A stretch of 10,198 bases of DNA from assembly GCA_035291605.1 (NCBI GenBank), contig DATDRS010000503.1, positions 1 to 10,198 on the forward strand, read 5' to 3'. The notes under the pieces were generated by a model. It did not search any database. It was not told the origin of the DNA and was given only the letters and a program-made list of their open reading frames with translations. This document shows, piece after piece, positions 1-6,689 of the stretch (position 1 is its first letter; every line of letters starts with the position of its first letter). The translations under genes were made by a program, and so were the position numbers. The DNA comes from DATDRS01 sp035291605. GTDB lineage: Bacteria > Chloroflexota > Anaerolineae > Anaerolineales > UBA6663.

Positions 1-2
1 CC

Positions 3-1457
3 TACCTGCTTGGAATTGATCAGGGCACGACCCAGACCACGGCGGTCGTTCTGGACGACCGGGGGAATGTCGTCGCCAGCCGATCGGCCCGGCTCCCCGT
101 GCGCTTTCCGCAGCCGGGTTGGGTCGAGCAAGACCCGTGGGACATCCTCAAGACCGTGCGGGAAGCCGTTGTCCCGCTTGTCGAAGCCTATCCGATTGCA
201 GCGGCCGGCTTCGACAATCAGGGCGAAACCTTCCTGCTGTGGGATGCAGCCAGCGGCCAGCCGCTCACCCCGGCCATCGTCTGGCAGGACAAGCGCGGAC
301 TGCCTGTCTGCGAGGCTTTGGCCGGACAAGTGGAGCTCGACTGGCTCCGCCGGAAAACCGGCCTCCTGCTCGATAGTTACTTCTCGGCCCCTAAACTCCG
401 TTTCGTGTTCGATAATGACCCTGCCCTGCGCGAGGCAGCTCACCGCGGGCGACTCCTCTTCGGCACGACGGAGGCCTGGGTGATCTGGCATCTCAGCGGG
501 GGGCGCCTGCATGTCACCGACCCCTCCACCGCCTCCCGCACCCTGCTGTTCGACATCAACCGCCTGGCCTGGGACGACGACCTGCTCGCGTTGTTCGACG
601 CGCCCCGCGCCATCCTGCCGGAAGTGCGCCCCTCCGCCGGATACGTCGGCAACTTGAAATTCGACGGCCAGGCCGTCCCGCTTTACGCCCTGCTCGTGGA
701 TCAACAAGCCGCGCTCTTCGGGCAGGCGTGCTTTGCGCCCGGCGACATGAAATGCACTTTCGGCACGGGCAGTTTTCTGCTGATGAACATCGGCGCCGCG
801 CCGCGCCTTTCCAAACACGGCCTCCTGACGACGGTGGGGTGGAACTGGCCCGGCCACACGGCCTACGCGCTCGACGGCGGCATCTTCGTCACGGGCGCGG
901 CGGTGCAGTGGGTGGCCGAGAGCCTGCGCCTCATCCCTGACGTCGCCGCGAGCGCCGCGGTCGCCGCCCAATCTGCGGATCACGACGTGATCTTTGTGCC
1001 CGCGCTCTCCGGCCTCGCCGCGCCCCACTGGCAGCCCGAGGCGCGCGGCGCGCTCTTCGGCCTGAGCCGCGCCACTGCGCCGGCCGACATCGTGCGCGCG
1101 ACCCTCGAAGGGATTGCCTGCCGGGTGTACGAAGTCGTGAACGCGATGGCGCAGGACGCCGGGCAGCCGCCGACGCAGTTGAAAGTGGACGGCGGCCCCT
1201 CAGGGAATCCGTATCTGATGCAATGCCTGTCCGACCTGCTGGGAATGGAGGTGCGCGTGGCCGCTGCGCGCGAAGCGACGGCCATCGGGGTCGCGAACCT
1301 GGCGGGGCACGCGGCCCTCGGCACGGGTCTCGACGCACTGGCTGCGCGCTGGCAGGCCGAGGCCGTGTATGCGCCGAAGATGGACGAAGGCCAGCGCCGC
1401 GAGCGCCTGGAGCGTTGGGCGCGCGCGCTGGAGGCCGTGCGGCATTTTCACCAGTAA
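3..1457 (+). CDS. FGGY-family carbohydrate kinase, glycerol kinase-like (5' partial)
   Basis: This is an ATP-dependent polyol/sugar kinase of the FGGY family, closest in motifs to glycerol kinase; it would phosphorylate a small polyol in the cytoplasm. The reading frame is open from the window edge: the first visible residues are YLLGIDQGTTQTT, the N-terminal phosphate-binding motif, so only a few residues and the start codon are missing. About 484 residues are visible, against about 500 for GlpK. Counting the codon at position 3 as 1, the motifs are GWVEQDPWD, AIVWQDKR, DSYFS, the catalytic-base motif DQQAALFGQ (Asp233), FGTGSFLLMN, VPALSGLAAPHW and the C-terminal ATP-site DGG (Asp396). From memory of E. 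coli GlpK, the glycerol contacts Glu84, Trp103, Tyr135, Asp245 and Phe270 are kept, but Arg83 is replaced by Gly (NQGET, Gly74 here). The GGKGGT-like loop that binds fructose-1,6-bisphosphate in E. coli is absent. The family call is firm; the exact substrate is open. Confidence 0.93.
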   Translation, partial: YLLGIDQGTTQTTAVVLDDRGNVVASRSARLPVRFPQPGWVEQDPWDILKTVREAVVPLVEAYPIAAAGFDNQGETFLLWDAASGQPLTPAIVWQDKRGLPVCEALAGQVELDWLRRKTGLLLDSYFSAPKLRFVFDNDPALREAAHRGRLLFGTTEAWVIWHLSGGRLHVTDPSTASRTLLFDINRLAWDDDLLALFDAPRAILPEVRPSAGYVGNLKFDGQAVPLYALLVDQQAALFGQACFAPGDMKCTFGTGSFLLMNIGAAPRLSKHGLLTTVGWNWPGHTAYALDGGIFVTGAAVQWVAESLRLIPDVAASAAVAAQSADHDVIFVPALSGLAAPHWQPEARGALFGLSRATAPADIVRATLEGIACRVYEVVNAMAQDAGQPPTQLKVDGGPSGNPYLMQCLSDLLGMEVRVAAAREATAIGVANLAGHAALGTGLDALAARWQAEAVYAPKMDEGQRRERLERWARALEAVRHFHQ

Positions 1458-1531
1458 TCGGCAAGGCCGCGCGGGTGGCGCGCCGAACCAGCGCGGCGAG
1501 GCGCGTCACGCTGCAAGTGACCTACAAGAGG

Positions 1532-1539
1532 AAGGAGGT
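1532..1539 (+). promoter_or_regulatory. Extended Shine-Dalgarno sequence without a well-placed start codon
   Basis: AAGGAGGT complements the 16S rRNA anti-Shine-Dalgarno over eight bases. No ATG, GTG or TTG lies 5-12 nt downstream; the first ATG is at 1560, 20 nt away. It may serve the mini-ORF at 1560 inefficiently, act as a ribosome standby or leader element, or be what remains of a decayed start. Confidence 0.5.
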
Positions 1540-1559
1540 CCATCGTCAAGACGCCTATT

Positions 1560-1628
1560 ATGACCTGCCTGATCCAGATCGTCTCTCTCGTCCGGATTCA
1601 CTTCAACAGAAAGGAGATGCGTTTATGA
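1560..1628 (+). CDS. Possible 22-aa leader mini-ORF coupled to the permease
   Basis: An ATG at 1560 opens a 22-codon frame beginning MTCLIQIVSLVRIHF. It ends at a TGA (1626-1628) that overlaps the permease ATG (1625-1627) as ATGA, the classic arrangement for translational coupling. The nearest strong ribosome-binding sequence (1532-1539) is 20 nt upstream, farther than normal. The peptide has a short hydrophobic stretch and no run of one amino acid that would suggest classical attenuation. It resembles no family I know. It could be a regulatory leader peptide or chance; only the overlap geometry and the SD support it. Confidence 0.3.
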   Translation: MTCLIQIVSLVRIHFNRKEMRL

Positions 1629-3271
1629 CCGCCGCTGAGGCCGCGGGCGCCATGAAGCTCTATGCCCGCAAAAGTTCTGGTTTGATCCGCACCATCGGCA
1701 CATTTGGCGCGATGGTGTTCGGCATCCACTGCATCAGTCTATCGTCGTCGGGGATGATCCCTTTCTCGTGGGTCGCATCCGTGTGGCCCGGCGCATCCAT
1801 CATCGGCGTGCTGACCATCGCCGCGATCCTGTCGCTCTTCCACGGCTACACTTACGCCGTGATCGGCGCGGCGATGCCCCGCTCCGGCGCGGACTACACC
1901 CTCGCCAGCCGCGTGCTCAACCCGCCGCTTGCCTTCGCCGCCAGTTGGACGCTCGTCATCTTCAGCGGGGTGGTCGCAGGTGGCCTGATCGCCTGGATCC
2001 CGAACAGCGCCCTCCCCGCGCTGCTCCAGCCGGCCGCCATCCTGTTCGGCAACCCCACGTATAACGACTGGGCGGCGTGGCTGACGACGTTTCAGGGCAA
2101 GTTGACGATTGGCACGATCTTCGTCGTCGTCACCTATATCACGATGCTCCTCCCCACGAAGACCATCGTGCGCACGCTGGAAATCGGGTTCTTCCTCGGG
2201 CTGCTGGCGTGGGCGATCATTTACTTCTCGCTGCTCAGTGCGCGCGGCCCGGCGGACTTTCAGGCCGCGTGGGATAAGTTCATGGCCGGGACCAGCAGTT
2301 TCGGCGCGTACGCGAGCCGGGCGGACCTGGCCAAACAGGCGGGGATGGTCATCAACAGCAACGTAGGCGTGATGACGTTGGCCGGGCTGATCATGGGCTT
2401 CTGGATTTTCTACGGCTACTACATCCCGACGTTCTTCGCGGGCGAGGTGAAGCAGGCCTCGCGCACCCTGCTGGCCGGGTCGTGGGCGTCCATCATCGTC
2501 ACCTGGGCGGTCTTCGCGTTCGCGGCCGTCCTGCTGCAACGCCTGACCCCGCTGGAGTGGATCGCCGCCGAAGGGTATCTCGCCAACAACGCCGCCGCCG
2601 TGCAAGAGGCGGCCGGCGAGTCGGTGCTGGCGCTGCCATGGATCACGTTCTACGCCGCGATCCTCCAACCGAACTTCATCCTGGTGCTGATCACGGCCAT
2701 CGCCTGGATCTATACGCTGATCAACCTGGCGCAGACCTACTTCTTCTACGCCAGCCGCATCGTGTTCGCATGGGCGTTCGACCGGCTGATCCCGGATCGC
2801 GTGGCCTACGTGCATCCCAGGTGGGGCAGCCCGGTCGTGGCGATCACGCTCATCGCGCTCGTCGCCGAATATGGCGTGTACGATGCCGCCGTGGGTGGGC
2901 CGCTGGGCACGCAGCTCACCTTCGCCTTCTTCGCGGTGGCGACGCAGTTGGTGGCAGTGGCCGCGATCACCCTGTTTCCTTACCTCAAGCCCGACCTGTT
3001 CGAGCAAAGCGCGGACATCGTCAAACGCCGGGTGGGGAACATCCCGCTCATCACGATCGTGGGCGGTGTCACGATGATCTATCTGCTCTGGATGATCGTG
3101 GCCTCATTCCTGTACCCGGCGGTCGGCGTCGCCAACCCCAGCACGACCGTGCCCCTCCTGATCGGCATGCTCCTCAGCGGCATCGTGATCTACTACGTTG
3201 CCCGCTGGTACCGCATGAGCCGGGAGGGGATTGATATTTCGATGACGTTCAAATCAGTGCCGCCTGTGTAG
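1625..3271 (+). CDS. APC-superfamily amino acid/polyamine permease
   Basis: This 548-residue integral membrane protein is a secondary transporter of the amino acid-polyamine-organocation type, probably a proton or ion symporter or antiporter for an amino acid or amine. The frame is open further upstream, but this ATG has a good site AAAGGAG (1610-1616) with 8-nt spacing, and the sequence turns into a typical APC N-terminus only here. I count about twelve hydrophobic segments. APC-like signatures are the glycine-rich first helix (TIGTFGAMVFGIHCISLS), PRSGADYTLASR after the second, the loop GEVKQASRTL, and YASRIVFAWAFDRLIPD before the later helices. There is a long polar loop after segment 6 and a basic C-terminal tail ending SVPPV. 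The substrate cannot be read from sequence. Its place directly after the kinase may mean shared expression, but an APC carrier is not a usual polyol transporter. Confidence 0.9.
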   Translation: MTAAEAAGAMKLYARKSSGLIRTIGTFGAMVFGIHCISLSSSGMIPFSWVASVWPGASIIGVLTIAAILSLFHGYTYAVIGAAMPRSGADYTLASRVLNPPLAFAASWTLVIFSGVVAGGLIAWIPNSALPALLQPAAILFGNPTYNDWAAWLTTFQGKLTIGTIFVVVTYITMLLPTKTIVRTLEIGFFLGLLAWAIIYFSLLSARGPADFQAAWDKFMAGTSSFGAYASRADLAKQAGMVINSNVGVMTLAGLIMGFWIFYGYYIPTFFAGEVKQASRTLLAGSWASIIVTWAVFAFAAVLLQRLTPLEWIAAEGYLANNAAAVQEAAGESVLALPWITFYAAILQPNFILVLITAIAWIYTLINLAQTYFFYASRIVFAWAFDRLIPDRVAYVHPRWGSPVVAITLIALVAEYGVYDAAVGGPLGTQLTFAFFAVATQLVAVAAITLFPYLKPDLFEQSADIVKRRVGNIPLITIVGGVTMIYLLWMIVASFLYPAVGVANPSTTVPLLIGMLLSGIVIYYVARWYRMSREGIDISMTFKSVPPV

Positions 3272-3272
3272 A

Positions 3273-3319
3273 CCTCACCCCCCTCACCCCGGCGTTTCGC
3301 GCCGGGGTGAGGGGTGAGG
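3273..3319 (+). repeat. Long GC-rich inverted repeat (hairpin), possible terminator or dispersed repeat
   Basis: Left arm 3273-3294 begins CCTCACCCC and ends CACCCCGGCG; right arm 3300-3319 is CGCCGGGGTGAGGGGTGAGG. The arms are fully complementary except for two extra C on the left, with loop TTTCG (3295-3299). It starts one base after the permease stop and ends 13 nt before the next ATG. There is no T-tract, so it is not a standard intrinsic terminator. It may stabilise the upstream mRNA 3' end or reduce read-through. Each arm also holds an internal direct repeat (CCTCACCCC twice), typical of dispersed intergenic palindromes. Confidence 0.8.
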
Positions 3320-3332
3320 CAACGCAACGCCT

Positions 3333-4286
3333 ATGCCTCACACCACGATCATCTACGCGTCCGACCTGCATGGCTCGGAGGCCTTCTTTCGCAAATTCGT
3401 GAGCGCCATCCTGACCTACCAAGCGCAGGTGGGGATCGTCGGCGGGGATGTGACGGGCAAGGCGATGATCCCCATCCGGCATTTAGGGAACGGCGTTTAC
3501 GAGGGATACTTGTTCGGCGGCAAGGAAACGGCGCGCACGGCCAAAGAACTGGAAGACCTGAAGACGCGCATCTCCAACGTCGGCTTCTACCCGATCGTCG
3601 TGTCGTCCGAGGAAGCCCGTGAGTTAGAGAGCGATCAGCAAAAAATGGATCAGGTTTTTCTGCGCCTGATGAAGGAGCGCATCACGCAGTGGCTGGAGTT
3701 GGCCGAGCAGCACCTCCGGCCCAAAGGCGTCCGGCTGTTCTTCATGGCCGGCAACGACGACCTGCGCGAGATTGACGACGCCATTAGCGCCTCGGCGTTC
3801 GTCATGAACCCGGATGGGAAGCGTTTCCAACTGGACGACCACCACGAGATCGTGGGCCTCGGCGCGGCGAACATGACTCCGTGGCAATGTCCGCGCGATA
3901 TGGAAGAAAGCGAGCTGCTTGAACTCCTGGAAAACGCGATGCGTCAACTCCAGAACCCGGCGCAAGCCGTATGCGTGTTTCACGTCCCGCCCTACGATTC
4001 GCAACTCGACCTCGCTCCCGCGCTGGACAAAGACCTGCGGATCGAAGCGCGTGGCGGGCAGGTGATGCTGAAGCCGGTCGGGAGCACGGCCGTGCGGCAG
4101 GTCATCGAGAAATACCAGCCGCTCATGACGCTCCACGGCCACATCCACGAGTCGCCCGGCTTCCGCAAGATCGGGCGGACGCTATGCGTCAACGCGGGGA
4201 GCGAATACGCCGAGGGCATCATGCGCGCGGCGCTGATTAACGTGGAGAAGGACAAAGTCAAAGGTTATATGCCGCTCTCGGCGTGA
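3333..4286 (+). CDS. Calcineurin-like metallophosphoesterase
   Basis: This 317-residue cytoplasmic protein belongs to the binuclear metal phosphoesterase superfamily, which hydrolyses phosphomonoesters, phosphodiesters or nucleotides. All metal-ligand blocks are present in order: Asp11-x-His13 (SDLHG), Gly-Gly-Asp39, Gly-Asn141-Asp142, His217 (FHVPPYD) and His270-x-His272 (LHGHIH). The third block reads GNDD rather than the common GNHE/GNHD, so the phosphate-stabilising histidine is replaced by Asp. About 100 residues separate blocks two and three, including a helical charged stretch (roughly 75-130), longer than in minimal phosphodiesterases. No signal peptide or membrane segment is seen. 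The chosen ATG puts the SDLHG strand at the very N-terminus, as expected. Its only SD-like sequence (GGGTGAGG) lies in the right arm of the hairpin just upstream, so folding could mask it. The substrate is unknown. Confidence 0.9.
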   Translation: MPHTTIIYASDLHGSEAFFRKFVSAILTYQAQVGIVGGDVTGKAMIPIRHLGNGVYEGYLFGGKETARTAKELEDLKTRISNVGFYPIVVSSEEARELESDQQKMDQVFLRLMKERITQWLELAEQHLRPKGVRLFFMAGNDDLREIDDAISASAFVMNPDGKRFQLDDHHEIVGLGAANMTPWQCPRDMEESELLELLENAMRQLQNPAQAVCVFHVPPYDSQLDLAPALDKDLRIEARGGQVMLKPVGSTAVRQVIEKYQPLMTLHGHIHESPGFRKIGRTLCVNAGSEYAEGIMRAALINVEKDKVKGYMPLSA

Positions 4287-4310
4287 GAAACGGCGCATCC
4301 TCCCTGCAAT

Positions 4311-4380
4311 CGGAGATTTCGTGGATTACGCGGCTTGACAATCCATGATGAAATCCGTGTAATCTGTGCAATCCGTGGTT
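4311..4380 (+). repeat. 9-nt-period repeat arranged as an inverted repeat
   Basis: The right half holds AATCCGTGT, AATCTGTGC and AATCCGTGG back to back (4352-4378), with a related AATCCATGA at 4340. The left half reads as similar 9-nt units on the opposite strand (AATCCACGA is the complement of 4319-4327). As RNA, 4315-4333 (GATTTCGTGGATTACGCGG) pairs with 4355-4373 (CCGTGTAATCTGTGCAATC) over 19 positions with one mismatch if G-U pairs are allowed, leaving a 21-nt loop. I recall similar ATCCGTG-type intergenic repeats in several bacterial phyla, but cannot verify it. The element lies between the phosphoesterase and the nucleotidyltransferase, in the latter's 5' leader. Confidence 0.7.
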
Positions 4381-4409
4381 CTCATCTATCGAGAGGACAG
4401 TCTACACGC

Positions 4410-5195
4410 ATGGTAAAGTACGGCTTGCCCTTTCCTGAATTCCTCGCCGAACGCTCGCGCCTCCTTGATGTGTTGGCCCTGCCGGAAAACCAGCACCTCA
4501 TCATGCGCCTCGTGGGCGCGCTGGCCTTCCGCACACGCTGCCCGCAGTTCGGCTACCTGCAAGATAAGCTGGGGCGCGTGTTCACGGATATTGACTTCGC
4601 CACCTACGGTCGCCAGAAGATGGAGGTCATGCGGCTATTGACTGACCTGGGGTACGAGGAAGACACGTGGGTGAGCCGCCTGTTCGGCGACCAACGGCTG
4701 GTCTATCACGATCACGCGAACCAGCGGCACATTGACGTGTTCTTTGACCAGATGAAGTTCTCGCATGTCCTGCCGCTGCAGGGGCGGTTGGAGGCCGACC
4801 GCCAGACTCTGCCCCTCGCCGAACTGCTCCTGCAAAAAATGCAGATCGTGCATTTGAACGAGAAAGACTTGATTGACACCTTCATGCTCCTGCGCGAGCA
4901 CCCGCTGGGCGAGGCGGATGGCGACCACATCAACGTCCGCATCGTGGCCGGACTGTGCGCCAAAGACTGGGGTTGGTGGCGCACCGTGACAATGAACTTG
5001 AAGAAGGTGCTGGATTATCTCAACCGCTACCCCCAACTCGGCGAGGAAGACCAGCGCGTGATCCGTGAGCGCGTGGAGCAATTGCGAGCCGCCATTGAGT
5101 CTGCGCCGAAGACCGTCGCGTGGAAAGCGCGCAGCGTGATCGGCGACCGGGTGAAGTGGTACGAGGAGGTGGAAGAGTTAGCGAACCGAACCTGA
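4410..5195 (+). CDS. Nucleotidyltransferase-fold protein of unknown function
   Basis: This 261-residue protein shows features of a Pol-beta-type nucleotidyltransferase: a helix with GALAF (36-40) where the family has GG/GS, then FTDIDFA with Asp60-x-Asp62, and a third acidic strand HIDVFFD with Asp109. These would bind metal and transfer a nucleotide, or act as a catalytically weak relative. The second half has LPLAELLLQKMQIVHLNEKDLID and DWGWWRTVTMNL, a helical region like that of stand-alone nucleotidyltransferases related to the AbiEii/kanamycin-nucleotidyltransferase type. I chose ATG 4410 (GAGAGGA at 4391-4397) over the in-frame ATG at 4335, because the extra 25 residues would be encoded by the intergenic repeat. 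The partner is unknown; I see no small AbiEi-like antitoxin beside it, so a toxin-antitoxin role is not supported. Confidence 0.7.
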   Translation: MVKYGLPFPEFLAERSRLLDVLALPENQHLIMRLVGALAFRTRCPQFGYLQDKLGRVFTDIDFATYGRQKMEVMRLLTDLGYEEDTWVSRLFGDQRLVYHDHANQRHIDVFFDQMKFSHVLPLQGRLEADRQTLPLAELLLQKMQIVHLNEKDLIDTFMLLREHPLGEADGDHINVRIVAGLCAKDWGWWRTVTMNLKKVLDYLNRYPQLGEEDQRVIRERVEQLRAAIESAPKTVAWKARSVIGDRVKWYEEVEELANRT

Positions 5196-5204
5196 TCCCC
5201 GAAT

Positions 5205-5230
5205 GAGCGTCAGCAGGGACGGAGACGCTC
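5205..5230 (+). repeat. Short inverted repeat in the gap before the GlpA-like gene
   Basis: GAGCGTC (5205-5211) and GACGCTC (5224-5230) form a 7-bp stem with a 12-nt loop, ten bases after the nucleotidyltransferase stop. There is no T-tract. It could be a weak terminator, part of a dispersed repeat, or chance. Confidence 0.35.
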
Positions 5231-5255
5231 GCGCCCATTTGCGGATAAAGCCTTT

Positions 5256-6689
5256 ATGAACAACGATCAACGAGTTTATGATGTCGCCGTCATCGGCGCG
5301 GGCGTGGTCGGGGCGGCGATTGCGCGGGAGCTTTCGCGCTATGCGTTAAGTTGTGTGTTAGTCGAGGCCGGGCCGGACGTGGGGATGGGGACCTCTAAAG
5401 CCAATACGGCCATCTGGCACACGGGCTTCGACGCCAAGCCCGGCTCGCTGGAAGCCCGATTGTTGCGCCGCAGTTACGCGCTGTTGGCGGAGTTTATGCC
5501 GCAGGCGGGCGTCCCGTTCGAGCGGCTGGGCGGCTTGCTCGTCGCCTGGGCAGAAGATCAGTTTCGGGCGCTCCCTGCTCTGCTGGAGAGAGCGCATCAG
5601 AACGGCGACGCCGATGCCCGTCTCGTCCGCGCCGAGGAAGTTTACCACCTCGAGCCGAATCTCGGGCCTGGCGCGCTCGGCGGCTTGTTCGTCCCAGGCG
5701 AGTCCATCCTTTGCCCCTACACTTTGCCGCTGGCCTACGCCACCCAGGCCGTGCTCAACGGAGTGACGCTTAAGCTGAACCATCCGGTGCGCGCCACCAA
5801 CGGCGCCGAGGCCAATCGCGCCTGCGTGCTCGACGGCCCCGGCGGGAGGGTGCGTTCCCGGTTCGTCGTCAACGCCGCCGGGCTGTATGCAGACGAAATT
5901 GACCGCCTGCTCGGCCATCACGAGTTTACCGTCACGCCGCGGCGGGGCGAGCTCGTCGTCTTCGACAAACTCGCGCGCGCGCTGGTCAACCACGTCGTGT
6001 TGCCCGCGCCGACCGCCGTGACCAAAGGCGTGCTCATCAGCCCGACCGTCTACGGCAACGTGATGCTCGGCCCCACCGCGGAGGACTTGCCGGACAAAGC
6101 CGAAACGGGCACGAGTGAGAAAGGCCTGAAATATCTTTGGGAAAAAGGCGAGGCGATTCTACCCGCCCTCATGCGCGAGGAAGTCACCGCCCTCTACGCG
6201 GGCCTGCGCGCGGCCACCGAACACAGCGATTATCAAATCCGCCTGCACAAGGATCAACGTTACCTATGCGTCGGCGGGATTCGATCAACGGGCGTGTCCG
6301 GCTCCATAGGGATCGCCGAGTATGTGGTGGAGTTGTTGGCGGAGGCAGGCTTACCGCTCACGCCTAAAGCGGAGTTCAAACCCGTGCGCATGCCGTACAT
6401 CGGCGAAGCAGAAATACGGCCATACCAGTCCGCCGGGATGATCGCCGCGAACCCGGCCTATGGGCAAATTGTCTGCCACTGTGAGCGCGTGACGCTGGGT
6501 GAAATCCTCGACGCCGCCCACGCGGTGATCCCGGCCCGCACGGTAGATGGCCTGCGGCGGCGGACGCGCGTTTTGCAAGGCCGCTGCCAGGGTTTCAACT
6601 GCCACGCCGAGGTCGTCAACCTTTTGAGCCGCGAGACCGGACAAAGCCCGGCCCGGCTGACCATGCTGGAGGCTGCAAATGGAGCCTGA
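5256..6689 (+). CDS. GlpA-like FAD-dependent dehydrogenase with C-terminal [2Fe-2S] (BFD-like) domain
   Basis: This 477-residue flavoprotein is of the DAO / anaerobic glycerol-3-phosphate dehydrogenase A type, expected to oxidise sn-glycerol-3-phosphate to dihydroxyacetone phosphate or a related 2-hydroxy compound. The N-terminal Rossmann motif is GAGVVG (14-19), with the ribose-binding Glu37 at the end of strand two (VLVEAG). Further DAO-type features are TSKANTAIWHTGFD, FVVNAAGLYADEI, TPRRGELVVFD and the FAD-closing GGIRSTGVSGSIGIAEYV. The C-terminal ~80 residues hold Cys407-x-Cys409 and Cys444-x4-Cys449, the four-cysteine pattern of BFD-like [2Fe-2S] domains as in GlpA. It is shorter than E. 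coli GlpA (about 540) and has no membrane segment. The Shine-Dalgarno before the ATG is poor. It overlaps the next flavoprotein gene by 11 nt, so the two are almost certainly co-translated partners. Substrate certainty is moderate; L-2-hydroxyglutarate oxidase-like enzymes share the fold. Confidence 0.88.
   Translation: MNNDQRVYDVAVIGAGVVGAAIARELSRYALSCVLVEAGPDVGMGTSKANTAIWHTGFDAKPGSLEARLLRRSYALLAEFMPQAGVPFERLGGLLVAWAEDQFRALPALLERAHQNGDADARLVRAEEVYHLEPNLGPGALGGLFVPGESILCPYTLPLAYATQAVLNGVTLKLNHPVRATNGAEANRACVLDGPGGRVRSRFVVNAAGLYADEIDRLLGHHEFTVTPRRGELVVFDKLARALVNHVVLPAPTAVTKGVLISPTVYGNVMLGPTAEDLPDKAETGTSEKGLKYLWEKGEAILPALMREEVTALYAGLRAATEHSDYQIRLHKDQRYLCVGGIRSTGVSGSIGIAEYVVELLAEAGLPLTPKAEFKPVRMPYIGEAEIRPYQSAGMIAANPAYGQIVCHCERVTLGEILDAAHAVIPARTVDGLRRRTRVLQGRCQGFNCHAEVVNLLSRETGQSPARLTMLEAANGA

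Noticed and set aside
931..1509. Antisense open frames opposite the kinase 3' half
   Set aside because: Arg/Ala/Pro-rich low-complexity products typical of complement-strand shadows in GC-rich DNA.
1223..1624. Upstream extension of the permease reading frame into the kinase gene
   Set aside because: It is a shadow of the kinase in another frame, rich in Arg and Gly. The ATG at 1625 has a well-spaced ribosome site and gives a normal APC N-terminus.
1739..3007. Long antisense open frame (422 codons) opposite the permease
   Set aside because: Its product is dominated by Arg, Asp, Glu, Gly and His with no recognisable motif, as expected from the complement of a GC-rich membrane-protein gene. 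The sense strand has clear APC signatures.
4311..4380. CRISPR array or riboswitch
   Set aside because: Units are only 9 nt with no spacers, and no known riboswitch core is recognisable; a periodic inverted repeat explains it.
4335..4409. N-terminal extension of the nucleotidyltransferase from ATG 4335
   Set aside because: The extension would be encoded by the 9-nt-period repeat and has no ribosome site; ATG 4410 follows GAGAGGA.
4410..5195. AbiE-type toxin-antitoxin system
   Set aside because: The nucleotidyltransferase fold is suggestive, but no small winged-helix antitoxin gene is adjacent; the neighbours are a phosphoesterase and a flavoprotein.
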